Origin: Niabella aurantiaca DSM 17617 | GTDB taxonomy: Bacteria > Bacteroidota > Bacteroidia > Chitinophagales > Chitinophagaceae | NCBI RefSeq assembly: GCF_000374125.1 | Contig: NZ_KB893625.1 | Coordinates: 348,490-412,489 of the forward strand | Direction of reading: 5' to 3' | DNA: 64,000 bases | Part shown: positions 35,145-44,988 of the stretch, piece after piece | Layout of the letters: the number at the start of each line of letters is the position of its first letter | How positions within the stretch are numbered: the stretch's first letter is position 1 | Position numbers and translations under genes: made by a program | Notes under the pieces: model-generated | Database searches by the model: none | Told to the model about the DNA's origin: nothing | Seen by the model: the letters and a program-made list of their open reading frames with translations, nothing else

Positions 35145-37559
35145 ATGCAAAGAGAGAACAACTGGGACGATGACTTTGAGCTTGAGAAGCGTGGCGAGAA
35201 CAAGGCTTTATTGCGTTTCATCGGCCGTGTACGGGCAAGCTGGTACTGGTTTGTACTGTGCGGGATCATTGGCTTTTCAGGCGCCTATGTTTATCTGCGT
35301 TACTCCCTGCCCAATTATAAGATCCATGCCAAGCTGCTGGTATCGGATGATAAAAAAGGCAGTAGCCTTTTACAGAATACGGCCCTCAGCGAACTATCGG
35401 GTCTTATGGGTGCAAAGAGTTCGGTAGACAATGAAGTGGAAGTACTGAAGACTGCCGACCTGATGCGGGAGATGGTCCTGGCAGAAAAGGCATATATTTC
35501 GTACTTTAAAGCGGGCACCGTGCACAGCGTGCCGGTCATGCAGACGCCTTATGCCATAACGATAGAAACCGCGCCGGATTCCATTCAGAAAACCAATTCC
35601 TTTGATATTATTCCTGCTGAGAAGGATTTTATAGACCTTCAGGATCCGGATACCACACTTCGTGTGGCATTGGGGAAGGCCTTCTTTCTGGGGGGAACGG
35701 GAATGATCCGTATAAGCAGGAATCCGGAGATACCTTATGGCCCGGAGCGCTACGGATTTACAGTTTCCCCGGTACGAAAAGTAGTAGGAGGGCTGAGCGA
35801 AGCGCTGACGGCAGAAGTAACGAATAAGCAGGTTTCCACGATTGATCTTACTTTACAGCATCACCTTCCCAAAAGGGGCGAGCAATTGCTGCGGACCCTT
35901 ATTGATAAATACGTGGAGCGCAATCTTAACGATAAGAATGTGATCGCTGATTCCACCCTGGCCTTTATCAATGCCCGCCTGGAAAAAGTAACCGAAGAGC
36001 TGGCAGAAGTCGAGGACCGCATTTCCGGGTATAAGAAGGAAACAAGACTGGCTGATATTTCCCAGCAAAGCAGGATCTTGCTGGAAGGCGCTGCAGACTT
36101 TACCAAAGACCTGGCGCAGTCCGACGGTCAGCTGGCGGCCCTGGATATTGTTTCAGACTATTTGAAGGATAGGAACCGCCCCCGTGTGGTGCCTTCTGCC
36201 TTGCTGCCGCAGGATGTGACGTTTAGCGGCCTTACCGCACGGTATAATGACCTCATCCTGCAACGGGAACGGATGCTCCTATCCAACACCGAGGAAAACC
36301 CGCTGATAAAGAACGTTGACGGGCAAATAGCGGGATTGAGGCAGGATATGATCAATAACCTGGCCAATACCCGCAATCAGCTGGAACAGGCGCGCCGGAG
36401 CCAGCAGCAGCTGGCCAGCCGTTTTAACGGGCAATTGAACCAGGTGCCTTCTATTGAGCGAGGCTATATTGACCTGGCACGTTTGCAGCAGATCAAACAG
36501 GCACAGTATATTTTTCTGCAGGAGAAATGGGAGGAAACAGCGATCGGCCGTACGGCCAATGTATCCAATTCCAAAGTGATTGATTCTCCCAAGCCGGAAG
36601 AACTGCCTTTTGCACCCAAGCGCAAAATGATTTATGCTCTTGGGCTTTTACTGGGACTGGCCCTGCCGGTTGCGGTGTTTTACTTAAGAGACCTGCTGAA
36701 TGTAAAAGTTAGGGGAACCGAAGATGTACAGGCTGCCACGGGCCTGCCGGTATTGGGAGCCATCGCGCATTCCAAAGACGGCGAACAGGTAGTAGTGGCG
36801 CCGGGATCACGCTCGGCGATCTCCGAGCAATTCCGGGCGATACGTACCAATCTGGAGTTTTCGCTGAACGGAGGAAAGACCATCCTGTTTACGTCTTCTA
36901 TGTCCGGCGAGGGTAAATCCTTTGTGGCACTGAACATGGCGATGAGTCTGGCGCTGCTGGATAAAAAAATATTGCTGATGGAGCTGGATCTGCGCAAGCC
37001 CAGTATTATTCCCAAGTTAGGATTGGCACAACATAAGGGCTTTTCCAATTACGTGGTGCGCCCGGAATTAAAGATCGGGGATATCATTGTTTCCTCCGGA
37101 ATACATGAAAAGATAGATGTATTGCCTGCAGGAGCGGTTCCGCCGAACCCGGCAGAGCTGATCGTGAATCCCCGAGCATCGGCACTGATCACCGAAGCAA
37201 AACAACAGTATGATTATGTGCTGATCGATACGCCGCCGGTAGGGATGGTAACGGATGCGCAGCTGTTGGCGCGTTATGCTGATGTTTGCCTGTTTATTGT
37301 ACGCCAGGGATATACTTATAAAGACCAGTTGCAGATACCCGGAAACCTGGCGAGGCAACAGAAAATGAGATCCATACAGATTTTGATCAATGATATAAGG
37401 TCCGGAAAAGGTTATTATGGAGGCTATGGTTATGGATACGGATATGGTTACGGGTATGGTTACGGCGATTATACACAGGAGATCAAAGCCCGCCGGCGCA
37501 TGTGGCGGTTCAGGAAAGGAAAAAAGGCCGGGCGCCGGGCGGCGGCTGATAATCGTTGA
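35145..37559 (+). CDS. Wzz/BY-kinase chain-length and export kinase (Wzc-like)
   Basis: 804 residues. First TM about 42-60, Wzz periplasmic domain with coiled-coils (about 280-470), PNRT-like region FAPKRKMIYALGLLLGLALPVAVFYLRDLL (second TM, 490-515), then the cytoplasmic kinase. Walker A MSGEGKS (about 587-593), A' LLMELDLRKP (about 610) and B VLIDTPP (about 690) are intact. The C-terminal tail has a (GY)7G run at residues 760-774 followed by a basic end, supplying the Tyr cluster for autophosphorylation. Controls polymer length with the OPX partner. Confidence 0.95.
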   Translation: MQRENNWDDDFELEKRGENKALLRFIGRVRASWYWFVLCGIIGFSGAYVYLRYSLPNYKIHAKLLVSDDKKGSSLLQNTALSELSGLMGAKSSVDNEVEVLKTADLMREMVLAEKAYISYFKAGTVHSVPVMQTPYAITIETAPDSIQKTNSFDIIPAEKDFIDLQDPDTTLRVALGKAFFLGGTGMIRISRNPEIPYGPERYGFTVSPVRKVVGGLSEALTAEVTNKQVSTIDLTLQHHLPKRGEQLLRTLIDKYVERNLNDKNVIADSTLAFINARLEKVTEELAEVEDRISGYKKETRLADISQQSRILLEGAADFTKDLAQSDGQLAALDIVSDYLKDRNRPRVVPSALLPQDVTFSGLTARYNDLILQRERMLLSNTEENPLIKNVDGQIAGLRQDMINNLANTRNQLEQARRSQQQLASRFNGQLNQVPSIERGYIDLARLQQIKQAQYIFLQEKWEETAIGRTANVSNSKVIDSPKPEELPFAPKRKMIYALGLLLGLALPVAVFYLRDLLNVKVRGTEDVQAATGLPVLGAIAHSKDGEQVVVAPGSRSAISEQFRAIRTNLEFSLNGGKTILFTSSMSGEGKSFVALNMAMSLALLDKKILLMELDLRKPSIIPKLGLAQHKGFSNYVVRPELKIGDIIVSSGIHEKIDVLPAGAVPPNPAELIVNPRASALITEAKQQYDYVLIDTPPVGMVTDAQLLARYADVCLFIVRQGYTYKDQLQIPGNLARQQKMRSIQILINDIRSGKGYYGGYGYGYGYGYGYGYGDYTQEIKARRRMWRFRKGKKAGRRAAADNR
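37422..37466 (+). repeat. Gly-Tyr codon repeat (GGN TAY)7
   Basis: Fifteen codons alternating GGN and TAT/TAC inside the kinase gene, with third positions varied. It encodes the Tyr tail at residues 760-774. In-frame hexamer gain or loss would change the number of phosphoacceptor Tyr residues. Confidence 0.85.
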
Positions 37560-37640
37560 CGGCTTTTATAACAGGTACAGGAAACAGCAGCTTCGTATGG
37601 GTGGGCAGACTTCTTATGATGATTAATATTCGAATGAGTT

Positions 37641-39185
37641 TTGGAAAATAGCAACAAAAAAATAGCAAAAAATACCCTGCTGCTTTATTTCAGAATGTTT
37701 TTGACAATGGGAGTGAGTTTATACACTTCCAGGATAGTGCTGAATGTTTTGGGAGTAAGTGATTATGGCATCTATAGCGTAATAGGGGGTGTTGTAGCGC
37801 TTTTTGTTTTCTTAAACGGGGCGATGTCGTCCGCTACCCAACGGTTCCTGGCAGTTGATATTGGCAGGGAAGATTGGGATAGCCTGCATAAGACGTTTAA
37901 TGTTGCTTTAATGATTCATATTGGCATCGCCTTCATTATTTTATTGATTGCGGAAAGCGTGGGTCTCTGGTTTGTCCATCACAAACTGGTAATACCGGCC
38001 GATAGGATAGCAGAAGCCAATTTTGTTTACCAGTTTTCGATTTTGTCAAGCATTATTACCATAACACAGGTTCCGTTTAATGCAATTATCATAGTTAGAG
38101 AACGTATGAGTGTTTTTGCACTCATCGGTATTATCGAAGTGCTGCTGAAGCTGTTGATTGTATATCTGCTGTATATCTCTTTATTTGATAAGTTAAAAAC
38201 GTATTCGGTGCTTTTGGTAATGGTTGCCTTTTTGGTTTCGACCATCTATAAGATTTACTGTGTGCGGAATTTTAAAGAGACGAAATTTAAATTTTTTACC
38301 GATGCGGCAGTTTATAAAGAACTTTTGACGTATTCGGGATGGAATCTTTTCGGGAATGTGGCGGCGGTGGCAAAGGGCCAGGGAACCAATATATTACTGA
38401 ACCTTTTTTTTGGAACGGTTGTCAATGCTGCTTATGGTATTATGGTGCAGGTGCAGGGCGCCATTGGGGGATTCGTTCAAAATTTTCAAACGGCCATTAA
38501 TCCCCAGATTTATAAAAGTTACGGACGTGGAGACATTCAAGCGGTGCAGCAGGTCATATTTAAGAGCTCGAAACTTTCTTTCTTCCTGTTGGTCATCCTC
38601 GTATGCCCTGTAATATTTAACATTCATTTTGTTTTGACCTGGTGGCTTAAAAACCCACCTGCATACGCAGAGGCCTTTGTGATCCTGATATTGGTGAACC
38701 TGACTATTGAAAGTATTTCTTACCCTTTGATTACGGGTGCCCTGGCTACCGGTAAAATAAAATGGTATCAGATCATTGTCGGAACTACGCTGATTCTTAA
38801 TCTTCCGGTTAACTACTTCATATTCCGGACATACTCCGATCCGGTGTATTTTCTTTACGTGGCGATCCTGCTGTCCTTCATAACATTGGTTTTTAGAGTG
38901 CTGTTTCTTAGAAGAATGCTCCAGTTGAATGTTGGCGCTTTTTTCAGGGAAGTTCTTTTGCCGGTAATGATCATCTCGTTTTTATGCTACGGTATTTCCT
39001 GTTTAATGGATGCCTGGATCGGCAAAGCAGAAAATTTCATGCAATTACTTTATGAAAGCGTTTTTTTGATATGTATGATCGGAGTGCTGGTCTTTTTTAT
39101 TGGATTGTCCGCATCGGAGCGAACATCGGTTATGAGGTTTGCGAGGAAAAGGATGGCAAGAAATATAAAATATGAATCTTTTTAA
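37641..39185 (+). CDS. Polysaccharide flippase (Wzx-like)
   Basis: 514 residues with about 12-14 predicted helices; start is the TTG that begins MENSNKKIAKNTLLLYFRMFL (an ATG 7 nt earlier is out of frame). The N-terminal motif TLLLYFRMFLTMGVSLYTSRIVLNVLGVSDYGIYSVIGGVVALF is typical of oligosaccharide flippases of the MATE/MVF fold. It moves lipid-linked repeat units across the inner membrane. The following gene overlaps its end by 14 nt. Confidence 0.92.
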   Translation: MENSNKKIAKNTLLLYFRMFLTMGVSLYTSRIVLNVLGVSDYGIYSVIGGVVALFVFLNGAMSSATQRFLAVDIGREDWDSLHKTFNVALMIHIGIAFIILLIAESVGLWFVHHKLVIPADRIAEANFVYQFSILSSIITITQVPFNAIIIVRERMSVFALIGIIEVLLKLLIVYLLYISLFDKLKTYSVLLVMVAFLVSTIYKIYCVRNFKETKFKFFTDAAVYKELLTYSGWNLFGNVAAVAKGQGTNILLNLFFGTVVNAAYGIMVQVQGAIGGFVQNFQTAINPQIYKSYGRGDIQAVQQVIFKSSKLSFFLLVILVCPVIFNIHFVLTWWLKNPPAYAEAFVILILVNLTIESISYPLITGALATGKIKWYQIIVGTTLILNLPVNYFIFRTYSDPVYFLYVAILLSFITLVFRVLFLRRMLQLNVGAFFREVLLPVMIISFLCYGISCLMDAWIGKAENFMQLLYESVFLICMIGVLVFFIGLSASERTSVMRFARKRMARNIKYESF

Positions 39186-40482
39186 AGGTGAGTTTTGTAC
39201 CGGTTGTGGATTGTGTGTGTCGGAATCTGAGCAGGTAATAAAAATGGATTGGGATGAATACGGGTTTTTAAAACCGGTTACATTGAACGGGTACATTCCC
39301 GAAGAAGCAATGAAGGTTTGCCCTTTCAATCCCGAACCGGAAGCGGCAATAGCAGATGAAGATAAACTGGCTGATATTTATCTGGGAACAGCGAATCGAT
39401 TTGATCCCGGGATCGGCCGGTTTGAAAATACTTATATTGGATATAGCCGGAACGACCGGTCCATCTCCTCTTCCGGAGGAATAGCAACCTATATTTTTGA
39501 GCAGCTTTTGCGGTCAAAGACCGTAGATCATTTATACATTGTAAAGGAAATGAATGGTACGTACGCGTATCAGTTGTTTTCAAACGTAGGTGACATACAA
39601 AGGATTTCAAAGACAAGATATATCCCGGTTACACTGGAGCAGCTGTTTGTGAAAATTGAGCATATTGAAGGGAAAATAGCTGTGTCCGGTGTTGCCTGCT
39701 TTATAAAGGCAATAAGATTAAAGCAATATTATCATCCGGAGTTAAACGATAAAATCCATTTCTTAATCGGGATCATTTGCGGAGGCTGGAAAAGCCGGTT
39801 TTTTACGGACTACCTGGCGCAAAGTTCGGGGATTGACGGGCACTATCATGGCCAGGAATACAGGATTAAGGATGTAAACAGCACGGCTTCGGATTATTCC
39901 TTTGGGGCATATGATGATAAGAGGGCCTTTTATCAGCTAAAGATGTCGAGGGTTGGAGATATGTGGGGATCCGGGTTGTTTAAATCAAGGGCCTGCGATT
40001 TTTGTACAGATGTACTGACTGAGCTGGCAGATATTTCTTTAGGAGATGCCTGGCTGCCGGAATACCGGCCGGACGGGATGGGCAACAGCGTGATCGTCAC
40101 CAGGACCCTGCTGGCAGATCGATTGATCAGGGAGGGGATAGAGGGCAATGGTCTTTGTGTTCAGCCGGTTGATAAAAATAAGATCATAGAATCCCAAAGG
40201 CCAAGTTTTTCTCACCGGCAAGACGGCGTAAAGTTCAGAATGCGGATGGCAAAACTGCAGGGGCATGTCTTGCCGTATGTCCGGAGAAGAGTTTTGAAAC
40301 CGGTATCGGTCTTCTATGGTATCGTTCAGCTGCAACGGGCGATAACGAGGGGCAGAAGTTTGAAACAGTGGCAGGCTGCTCCTTTTTCAGAAGTATTTAA
40401 CAGGAAGATGAGCGGGGCATTGAAAAGGTTAAGGCTTGTAACGAAGATCTATCATCGAATGCGAAAATTAAAGAGATTATGA
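39172..40482 (+). CDS. FrhB/FdhB-like coenzyme F420 hydrogenase beta-subunit family protein
   Basis: 436 residues. The N-terminal FCTGCGLCVSESE plus a later VCPFNP supply four Cys of a possible 4Fe-4S cluster. The C-terminal FrhB domain has SSGGIATYIFEQLL, VSGVACFIKAIRLKQ, GIICGGWKSRFFTDYL and CDFCTDVLTELADISLGDAWLPEY. Such proteins are common in polysaccharide loci beside pyruvyltransferases; their biochemical role there is not established. Overlaps its neighbours (14 nt upstream, 4 nt ATGA downstream), suggesting tight translational coupling. Confidence 0.88.
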   Translation: MNLFKGEFCTGCGLCVSESEQVIKMDWDEYGFLKPVTLNGYIPEEAMKVCPFNPEPEAAIADEDKLADIYLGTANRFDPGIGRFENTYIGYSRNDRSISSSGGIATYIFEQLLRSKTVDHLYIVKEMNGTYAYQLFSNVGDIQRISKTRYIPVTLEQLFVKIEHIEGKIAVSGVACFIKAIRLKQYYHPELNDKIHFLIGIICGGWKSRFFTDYLAQSSGIDGHYHGQEYRIKDVNSTASDYSFGAYDDKRAFYQLKMSRVGDMWGSGLFKSRACDFCTDVLTELADISLGDAWLPEYRPDGMGNSVIVTRTLLADRLIREGIEGNGLCVQPVDKNKIIESQRPSFSHRQDGVKFRMRMAKLQGHVLPYVRRRVLKPVSVFYGIVQLQRAITRGRSLKQWQAAPFSEVFNRKMSGALKRLRLVTKIYHRMRKLKRL

Positions 40483-41603
40483 AAATTGGTATTCTTACAC
40501 TTCCGTTGCATGGCAACTATGGAGGGAATCTGCAGGCATTTGCGCTCATGAATTACCTGAAGTATGCCGGGCATGAACCTGTTCTTGTTGGTTTGGCTGA
40601 TGAAACGGCGCACGGAAAAAATCTCAGGTCCCGGATCAAACGATCTGTCCGGAAAGGTGTTGGCTTCATTCCCCTCGTAGGTGAAAAGATCCTTGCAGCG
40701 AGAAACGTGTACATGCATTCCGAATATTTTATTGAAAAATATATCCGGCCCCGGACGCGTGCTATAAGGAAGAAGGATGACTTTGAAATATTGAAGCAGT
40801 ATGATTTGGATGGTTATATCGTAGGTAGTGACCAGGTTTGGCGGAAGGAATACGCAAGGACCTCAATCAGGGATTATTTCCTGGACTTTGTAAAGGATGA
40901 AACGAAATTGCGGATCGCTTATGCGGCTTCTTTTGGAGTGGATGCATGGCAGTTTGACCCGGCGCTGACTTCGGACCTCAAAGCCCTGATCCATAAATTT
41001 GATCTGGTAGCAGTAAGAGAAGACTCTGCTGTTCAGCTATGCAAACAGCATTTTGATATAGAAGCCGAGCATGTTATCGATCCTACAATGTTGCTTCGCA
41101 AAGATGAGTATGTGGCACTGATTGCCAAAGAAAATGCCCTTCAAAGCGCGGGTGATTGTATGGTGTACATGCTGGATGACGGCGAAGGTAAAAAAGAGCT
41201 GGTCGATAAAATCGCCGGGGATGGCGGATTTCGCTGTTTTGCGGTAAACGTGCAAACCAAAAACAAAAGGGCGGCAATTGCTCAAAGACGGTATCCGCCG
41301 GTAACATCCTGGCTGCGGGGGTTTATGGATGCAAAATTTGTGATCACGGACTCTTTTCATGGGATGGTCTTCTCTATATTATTTAATAAGCCTTTTATCG
41401 TGGTGGGCAACCGGGAAAGAGGACTTGCCCGTTTTGCTTCCATAGCGAAGATGTTTGATCTGGAGCACCGGGTATTGTCATCGGTAAATGATTATAACAC
41501 CGGATTATTAAGTCAGCCGATCAATTGGCTGGAGGTGAACGAAAAACTGGAAATATACCGCGAGAAAGCTGCCCGGTTGCTTCGTACTCATTTAAATAGA
41601 TAA
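40479..41603 (+). CDS. Polysaccharide pyruvyl transferase family protein
   Basis: 374 residues. Signatures are LPLHGNYGGNLQAFALMNYLKYAGHEPVL near the N-terminus, DGYIVGSDQVWRKEYA, and VITDSFHGMVFSILFNKPFIVVGNRERGLARF near the C-terminus. The family transfers pyruvate ketals from phosphoenolpyruvate to sugar residues, giving negative charge. Starts on the ATGA overlap with the FrhB-like gene. The two probably act together. Confidence 0.9.
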   Translation: MKIGILTLPLHGNYGGNLQAFALMNYLKYAGHEPVLVGLADETAHGKNLRSRIKRSVRKGVGFIPLVGEKILAARNVYMHSEYFIEKYIRPRTRAIRKKDDFEILKQYDLDGYIVGSDQVWRKEYARTSIRDYFLDFVKDETKLRIAYAASFGVDAWQFDPALTSDLKALIHKFDLVAVREDSAVQLCKQHFDIEAEHVIDPTMLLRKDEYVALIAKENALQSAGDCMVYMLDDGEGKKELVDKIAGDGGFRCFAVNVQTKNKRAAIAQRRYPPVTSWLRGFMDAKFVITDSFHGMVFSILFNKPFIVVGNRERGLARFASIAKMFDLEHRVLSSVNDYNTGLLSQPINWLEVNEKLEIYREKAARLLRTHLNR

Positions 41604-41610
41604 TGCAATA

Positions 41611-42621
41611 ATGACCCCGGTATTTTCCATAATCATACCTGTTTATAACGCAGAAAAGTATCTGATCGCATGCCTCGATAGCGTTCTTAAACAGTCTTTC
41701 GACGATTTTGAGGTGTTACTGATAAACGATGGGAGCAGCGATATGTCTGGCCGGATCTGTGATACATATGCGCGGAAGGACCGTCGTGTAAAGGTGTTTC
41801 ATAAGCAAAATGGCGGTGTAAGCTCAGCGAGGAACCTCGGGTTGGATCAGGCCGGCGGAGCATGGCTGTGCTTTATAGACAGCGATGATCGTGTGGATGA
41901 ACACTGGCTTCAGAAATATGCGGAGCATCTTGATGCCGATGTGCTGTTTCAGGGAGCGGCAATTATATATAATCACAAAACGGTTAAGGTCGCATTGCAG
42001 GACGCTTTTGGCGGTGGCCAGGAGAAGGACGGTATCGTTGCATATTTGGAAAATATACAGGGAGCTTTGCTGAACAGTACATGGAGCAAATGCTGCAGAG
42101 CTTCTGTTGTTAAGGCTCATGATCTCCGGTTCCTGGAAAATTGTCATCTTAGCGAAGACCTGATTTTTATTCTTCAGTATTTGACGGTAAGCAGCACCGT
42201 CCGGAGCATTGATCATTGCGGGTATCATTATTATAAAAGGGAGGACGGGAGTTTAACGAGCCGGAAACATCCCCCCGAAGCATTGTTGCAATGGAAACAG
42301 GAGGTTATTAAAGCATTGGATATCTATTGTAAAGGAAACAGGAAGAACGTTGTTTTTAAAAGTGTAAGTACTAAAGAGTTCTCTTACCTGTCCTTTTGGC
42401 TGATCGAAAATTTTAACCGGATCAATTATTCATTGCGGACTGATTACTATATGCTGTTCCGGAGTCTGGGAAAATGGGTTTCGATCTGTTCTTTATCGGC
42501 TAACCGGTATATATATGCATTGAATGGCAGGCCCTACATCCTGTTTGACCGTTTGCTGTTGGTCTATTCAAAAACATATTTATTCGGCAGGGGATGGATT
42601 CAGGGAGTGTTTAAACGATAG
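41611..42621 (+). CDS. Glycosyltransferase family 2
   Basis: 336 residues. GT-A domain at the N-terminus: SIIIPVYNAEKYLIACLDSVLKQSFDDFEVLLINDGSSDMSG, then GGVSSARNLGLDQAGGAWLCFIDSDDRVDE, where DSDD provides the metal-binding acidic motif. No membrane helix. Adds one sugar of the repeat unit at the cytoplasmic face; donor and linkage are unknown. Seven nt after the pyruvyltransferase gene. Confidence 0.93.
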   Translation: MTPVFSIIIPVYNAEKYLIACLDSVLKQSFDDFEVLLINDGSSDMSGRICDTYARKDRRVKVFHKQNGGVSSARNLGLDQAGGAWLCFIDSDDRVDEHWLQKYAEHLDADVLFQGAAIIYNHKTVKVALQDAFGGGQEKDGIVAYLENIQGALLNSTWSKCCRASVVKAHDLRFLENCHLSEDLIFILQYLTVSSTVRSIDHCGYHYYKREDGSLTSRKHPPEALLQWKQEVIKALDIYCKGNRKNVVFKSVSTKEFSYLSFWLIENFNRINYSLRTDYYMLFRSLGKWVSICSLSANRYIYALNGRPYILFDRLLLVYSKTYLFGRGWIQGVFKR

Positions 42622-42626
42622 AGGTT

Positions 42627-43802
42627 ATGTACGATCATGTAAGAGTTGTATATATATTGATCAATCTGCTTAACGTTATCGTTATGATCTATTTTGGTGT
42701 GCACATGTCCAAAACGGCCAGCAAAAGAATGTACTGGCAGTATGCCGCCTTCCCGATCATTTCATATTGCATATGTATGGGGCTGCGGTTTGGGCGAATG
42801 ATTGATTATAATTTGTACGCTGATCGCTATCATGAGTTAGGGAAGAGTCTCCAGGAAGGAGGGTATGAGCTTTTATTCGGTTTGACAAACAGTGTGATGT
42901 TCCGCCTGGGACTGCCGTATCAATGCTTTATTTTATTGTGTAGCTTTTTGCTGATCTATTCTTTTGTCTTTCTGTTGAAAAGTTACAGAAGGGCCGCTCC
43001 CTATATGTTTGTGATCTTTCTAATTGAAGCATATAATGCGGAGAACTATATCCGGTGGTATCTTGGCATTTCTTTTTTTCTGCTTTTTGTGGCTTTTTTG
43101 CATAAAAGCAGGTATTGGAAATGCGCCGTGTTTGGGGCTGTTGCTGTTTTGTTTCACATTGGAATGCTGCCATTAATAGCGGCGTGTTTGGCGCTGTGCT
43201 GGTTGCGCAGGAGTGTTTTGCCGCCGGTTATAGCCCAGGTGTTATTGGTGATATCTGTATTTATTGGCAGTATTCAGATGCTGGGTTTTTTAGAACCCTA
43301 TATTAATTTTTTCGGATTTGATCAAAGGTCAGCTTCCTATGCAGATAATTTTGGACAGCTGATAAGCGGGCAGTTAGGGTCAATAGGCGTCAGGGATGAG
43401 TTGCGTTGGAGCACACAGATCAGGAAAATAGCAGCGTATTCCTTTCCGCTGTACATTATTCCGCAACTGCTGAAAAGGAATAGGATCCGGTATCTGGATG
43501 CAAACCTTTTTATGATTGGCATCCTCATAGCGCCCATATTCGGGCAGGTGGAAATACTGGACAGGTATGGCAGCGCATTTTTGTTATTCTCCATAATGGT
43601 ATCAGGGTATTCCTATTATTATGTTTTGTCAAATTACAGACGGTACAGTATTTATATGCAGTTTTTTTGCGTAATTAGTTTGTTCGCATATATATACCCC
43701 GTTTTTTCCGATATGTTCAATAGAACGGAATGGTATCAGATGTTATTCATATGGGATGCAGATGGAAGGGAAAAGCTTCCGCTATATTATTTTTTAAAGT
43801 AG
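42627..43802 (+). CDS. EpsG-like polysaccharide polymerase (Wzy candidate)
   Basis: 391 residues, very hydrophobic, with about 10 TM helices and the EpsG-type pattern (CICMGLRFGRMIDYNLYADRYHELGKSLQEGGYELLFGLTNSVMFRLG, then FLIEAYNAENYIRWYLGISFFLLFVAFLH). Proteins of this type are taken as the Wzy polymerase in many loci. Five nt after the GT2 gene. The codon use is noticeably more AT-rich than in core genes of the window, typical of Wzy/Wzx genes. Confidence 0.85.
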   Translation: MYDHVRVVYILINLLNVIVMIYFGVHMSKTASKRMYWQYAAFPIISYCICMGLRFGRMIDYNLYADRYHELGKSLQEGGYELLFGLTNSVMFRLGLPYQCFILLCSFLLIYSFVFLLKSYRRAAPYMFVIFLIEAYNAENYIRWYLGISFFLLFVAFLHKSRYWKCAVFGAVAVLFHIGMLPLIAACLALCWLRRSVLPPVIAQVLLVISVFIGSIQMLGFLEPYINFFGFDQRSASYADNFGQLISGQLGSIGVRDELRWSTQIRKIAAYSFPLYIIPQLLKRNRIRYLDANLFMIGILIAPIFGQVEILDRYGSAFLLFSIMVSGYSYYYVLSNYRRYSIYMQFFCVISLFAYIYPVFSDMFNRTEWYQMLFIWDADGREKLPLYYFLK

Positions 43803-43860
43803 GAGCGTGTTATTATGCAGTTGTGCCGATGACGATCGTTTCACTAAATAAAACCGATAA

Positions 43861-44916
43861 ATGAATATTCTTCACTTGCTTTTTTCAATGAAAACAGGAG
43901 GGATAGAGACCATGCTTGTGGATATTGTGAACACGCAATCGTTACAGCACAGCATCTCTGTTGCGGTTGTCAATGATGAAATTGACGAATCGCTGGTGGC
44001 GAAACTGCGGCCCGACGTACGATTCTACAGGATCAACCGGACCCGGGGTAGCAGATCGCTGCGGTCGGTAATCAGAATCATCCGGCTGAATGACATCATT
44101 TACAGGAATAAATACGATGTCATTCATTGTCATTCACATTCCGTAGTTAAGCTGCTTTGGCCGGCGTTCCGGAAAAAGTCCATATTGACGTTGCATATTA
44201 CGGATATTGACTCGAAGCACTTTGGAAAATACAGAAAGATATATGCTATTTCCGGTGCTGTGGCGGAGGATTTAAAAAGGCGGACCGGAGTGCATGCGAC
44301 CGTGATTTGCAATGGGATCGATATGAATGGTATTTATGAAAAGTCGGATGACTTTCCCGCAACGGGGGAGCAGTTCAGCATTGTACAGGTGGGCCGGTTG
44401 GAGACCGAAAAAAAGGGACAGCATGTTTTGATAGAAGCCATATCCCTGCTGAAGAAAAAAGGCGTGCAGCAGATTCATGTAGATTTTATTGGAGAAGGCG
44501 TTTCCTTTGATTATTTGCAGGAGCTCGTTAAAAAGCTGGGGGTGGATGCCCAGATCTCCTTTTTGGGGCTCAGGGACAGGGACTATATTTACAAGCATTT
44601 AAAGGATTATGACCTGCTGGTGCAGCCTTCTTTTATTGAGGGATTCGGGCTAACGATTGTGGAGAGCATGGCAGCCAAAACACCTGTTCTCGTTTCTGAC
44701 ATAGACGGACCAATGGAAGTGATCGCCAACGGAAAATATGGTATTTGTTTTGAAACCGGGAGTGCACCGGATCTTGCGGGTAGACTTGAGGAGTTTATTA
44801 AGGATGACCGGGATAAGATAACGGAAGTTGCCGAAAACGCCTGTGAGCATGCTAAAAAGCACTACAGCATTCAACGCACCGCTTCGGATTATTTGAAAGA
44901 ATATGAACGTGTATGA
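43861..44916 (+). CDS. Glycosyltransferase family 4
   Basis: 351 residues, GT-B fold. N-terminal LHLLFSMKTGGIETMLVDIVN; C-terminal donor-binding half with IVQVGRLETEKKGQHVLIEAISLLKK, then LVQPSFIEGFGLTIVESMAAKTPVLVSDIDGPMEVI, which carries the E-x7-E-like motif of GT4. Retaining transferase acting at the cytoplasmic membrane. Follows the polymerase gene after 58 nt. Confidence 0.93.
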   Translation: MNILHLLFSMKTGGIETMLVDIVNTQSLQHSISVAVVNDEIDESLVAKLRPDVRFYRINRTRGSRSLRSVIRIIRLNDIIYRNKYDVIHCHSHSVVKLLWPAFRKKSILTLHITDIDSKHFGKYRKIYAISGAVAEDLKRRTGVHATVICNGIDMNGIYEKSDDFPATGEQFSIVQVGRLETEKKGQHVLIEAISLLKKKGVQQIHVDFIGEGVSFDYLQELVKKLGVDAQISFLGLRDRDYIYKHLKDYDLLVQPSFIEGFGLTIVESMAAKTPVLVSDIDGPMEVIANGKYGICFETGSAPDLAGRLEEFIKDDRDKITEVAENACEHAKKHYSIQRTASDYLKEYERV

Positions 44917-44988
44917 TCGTATGAGTTCCGGTGGATGTTTTTGGATTAAAAAAAATATTTGTACTGTATAAAATGAAATAATATAGAT

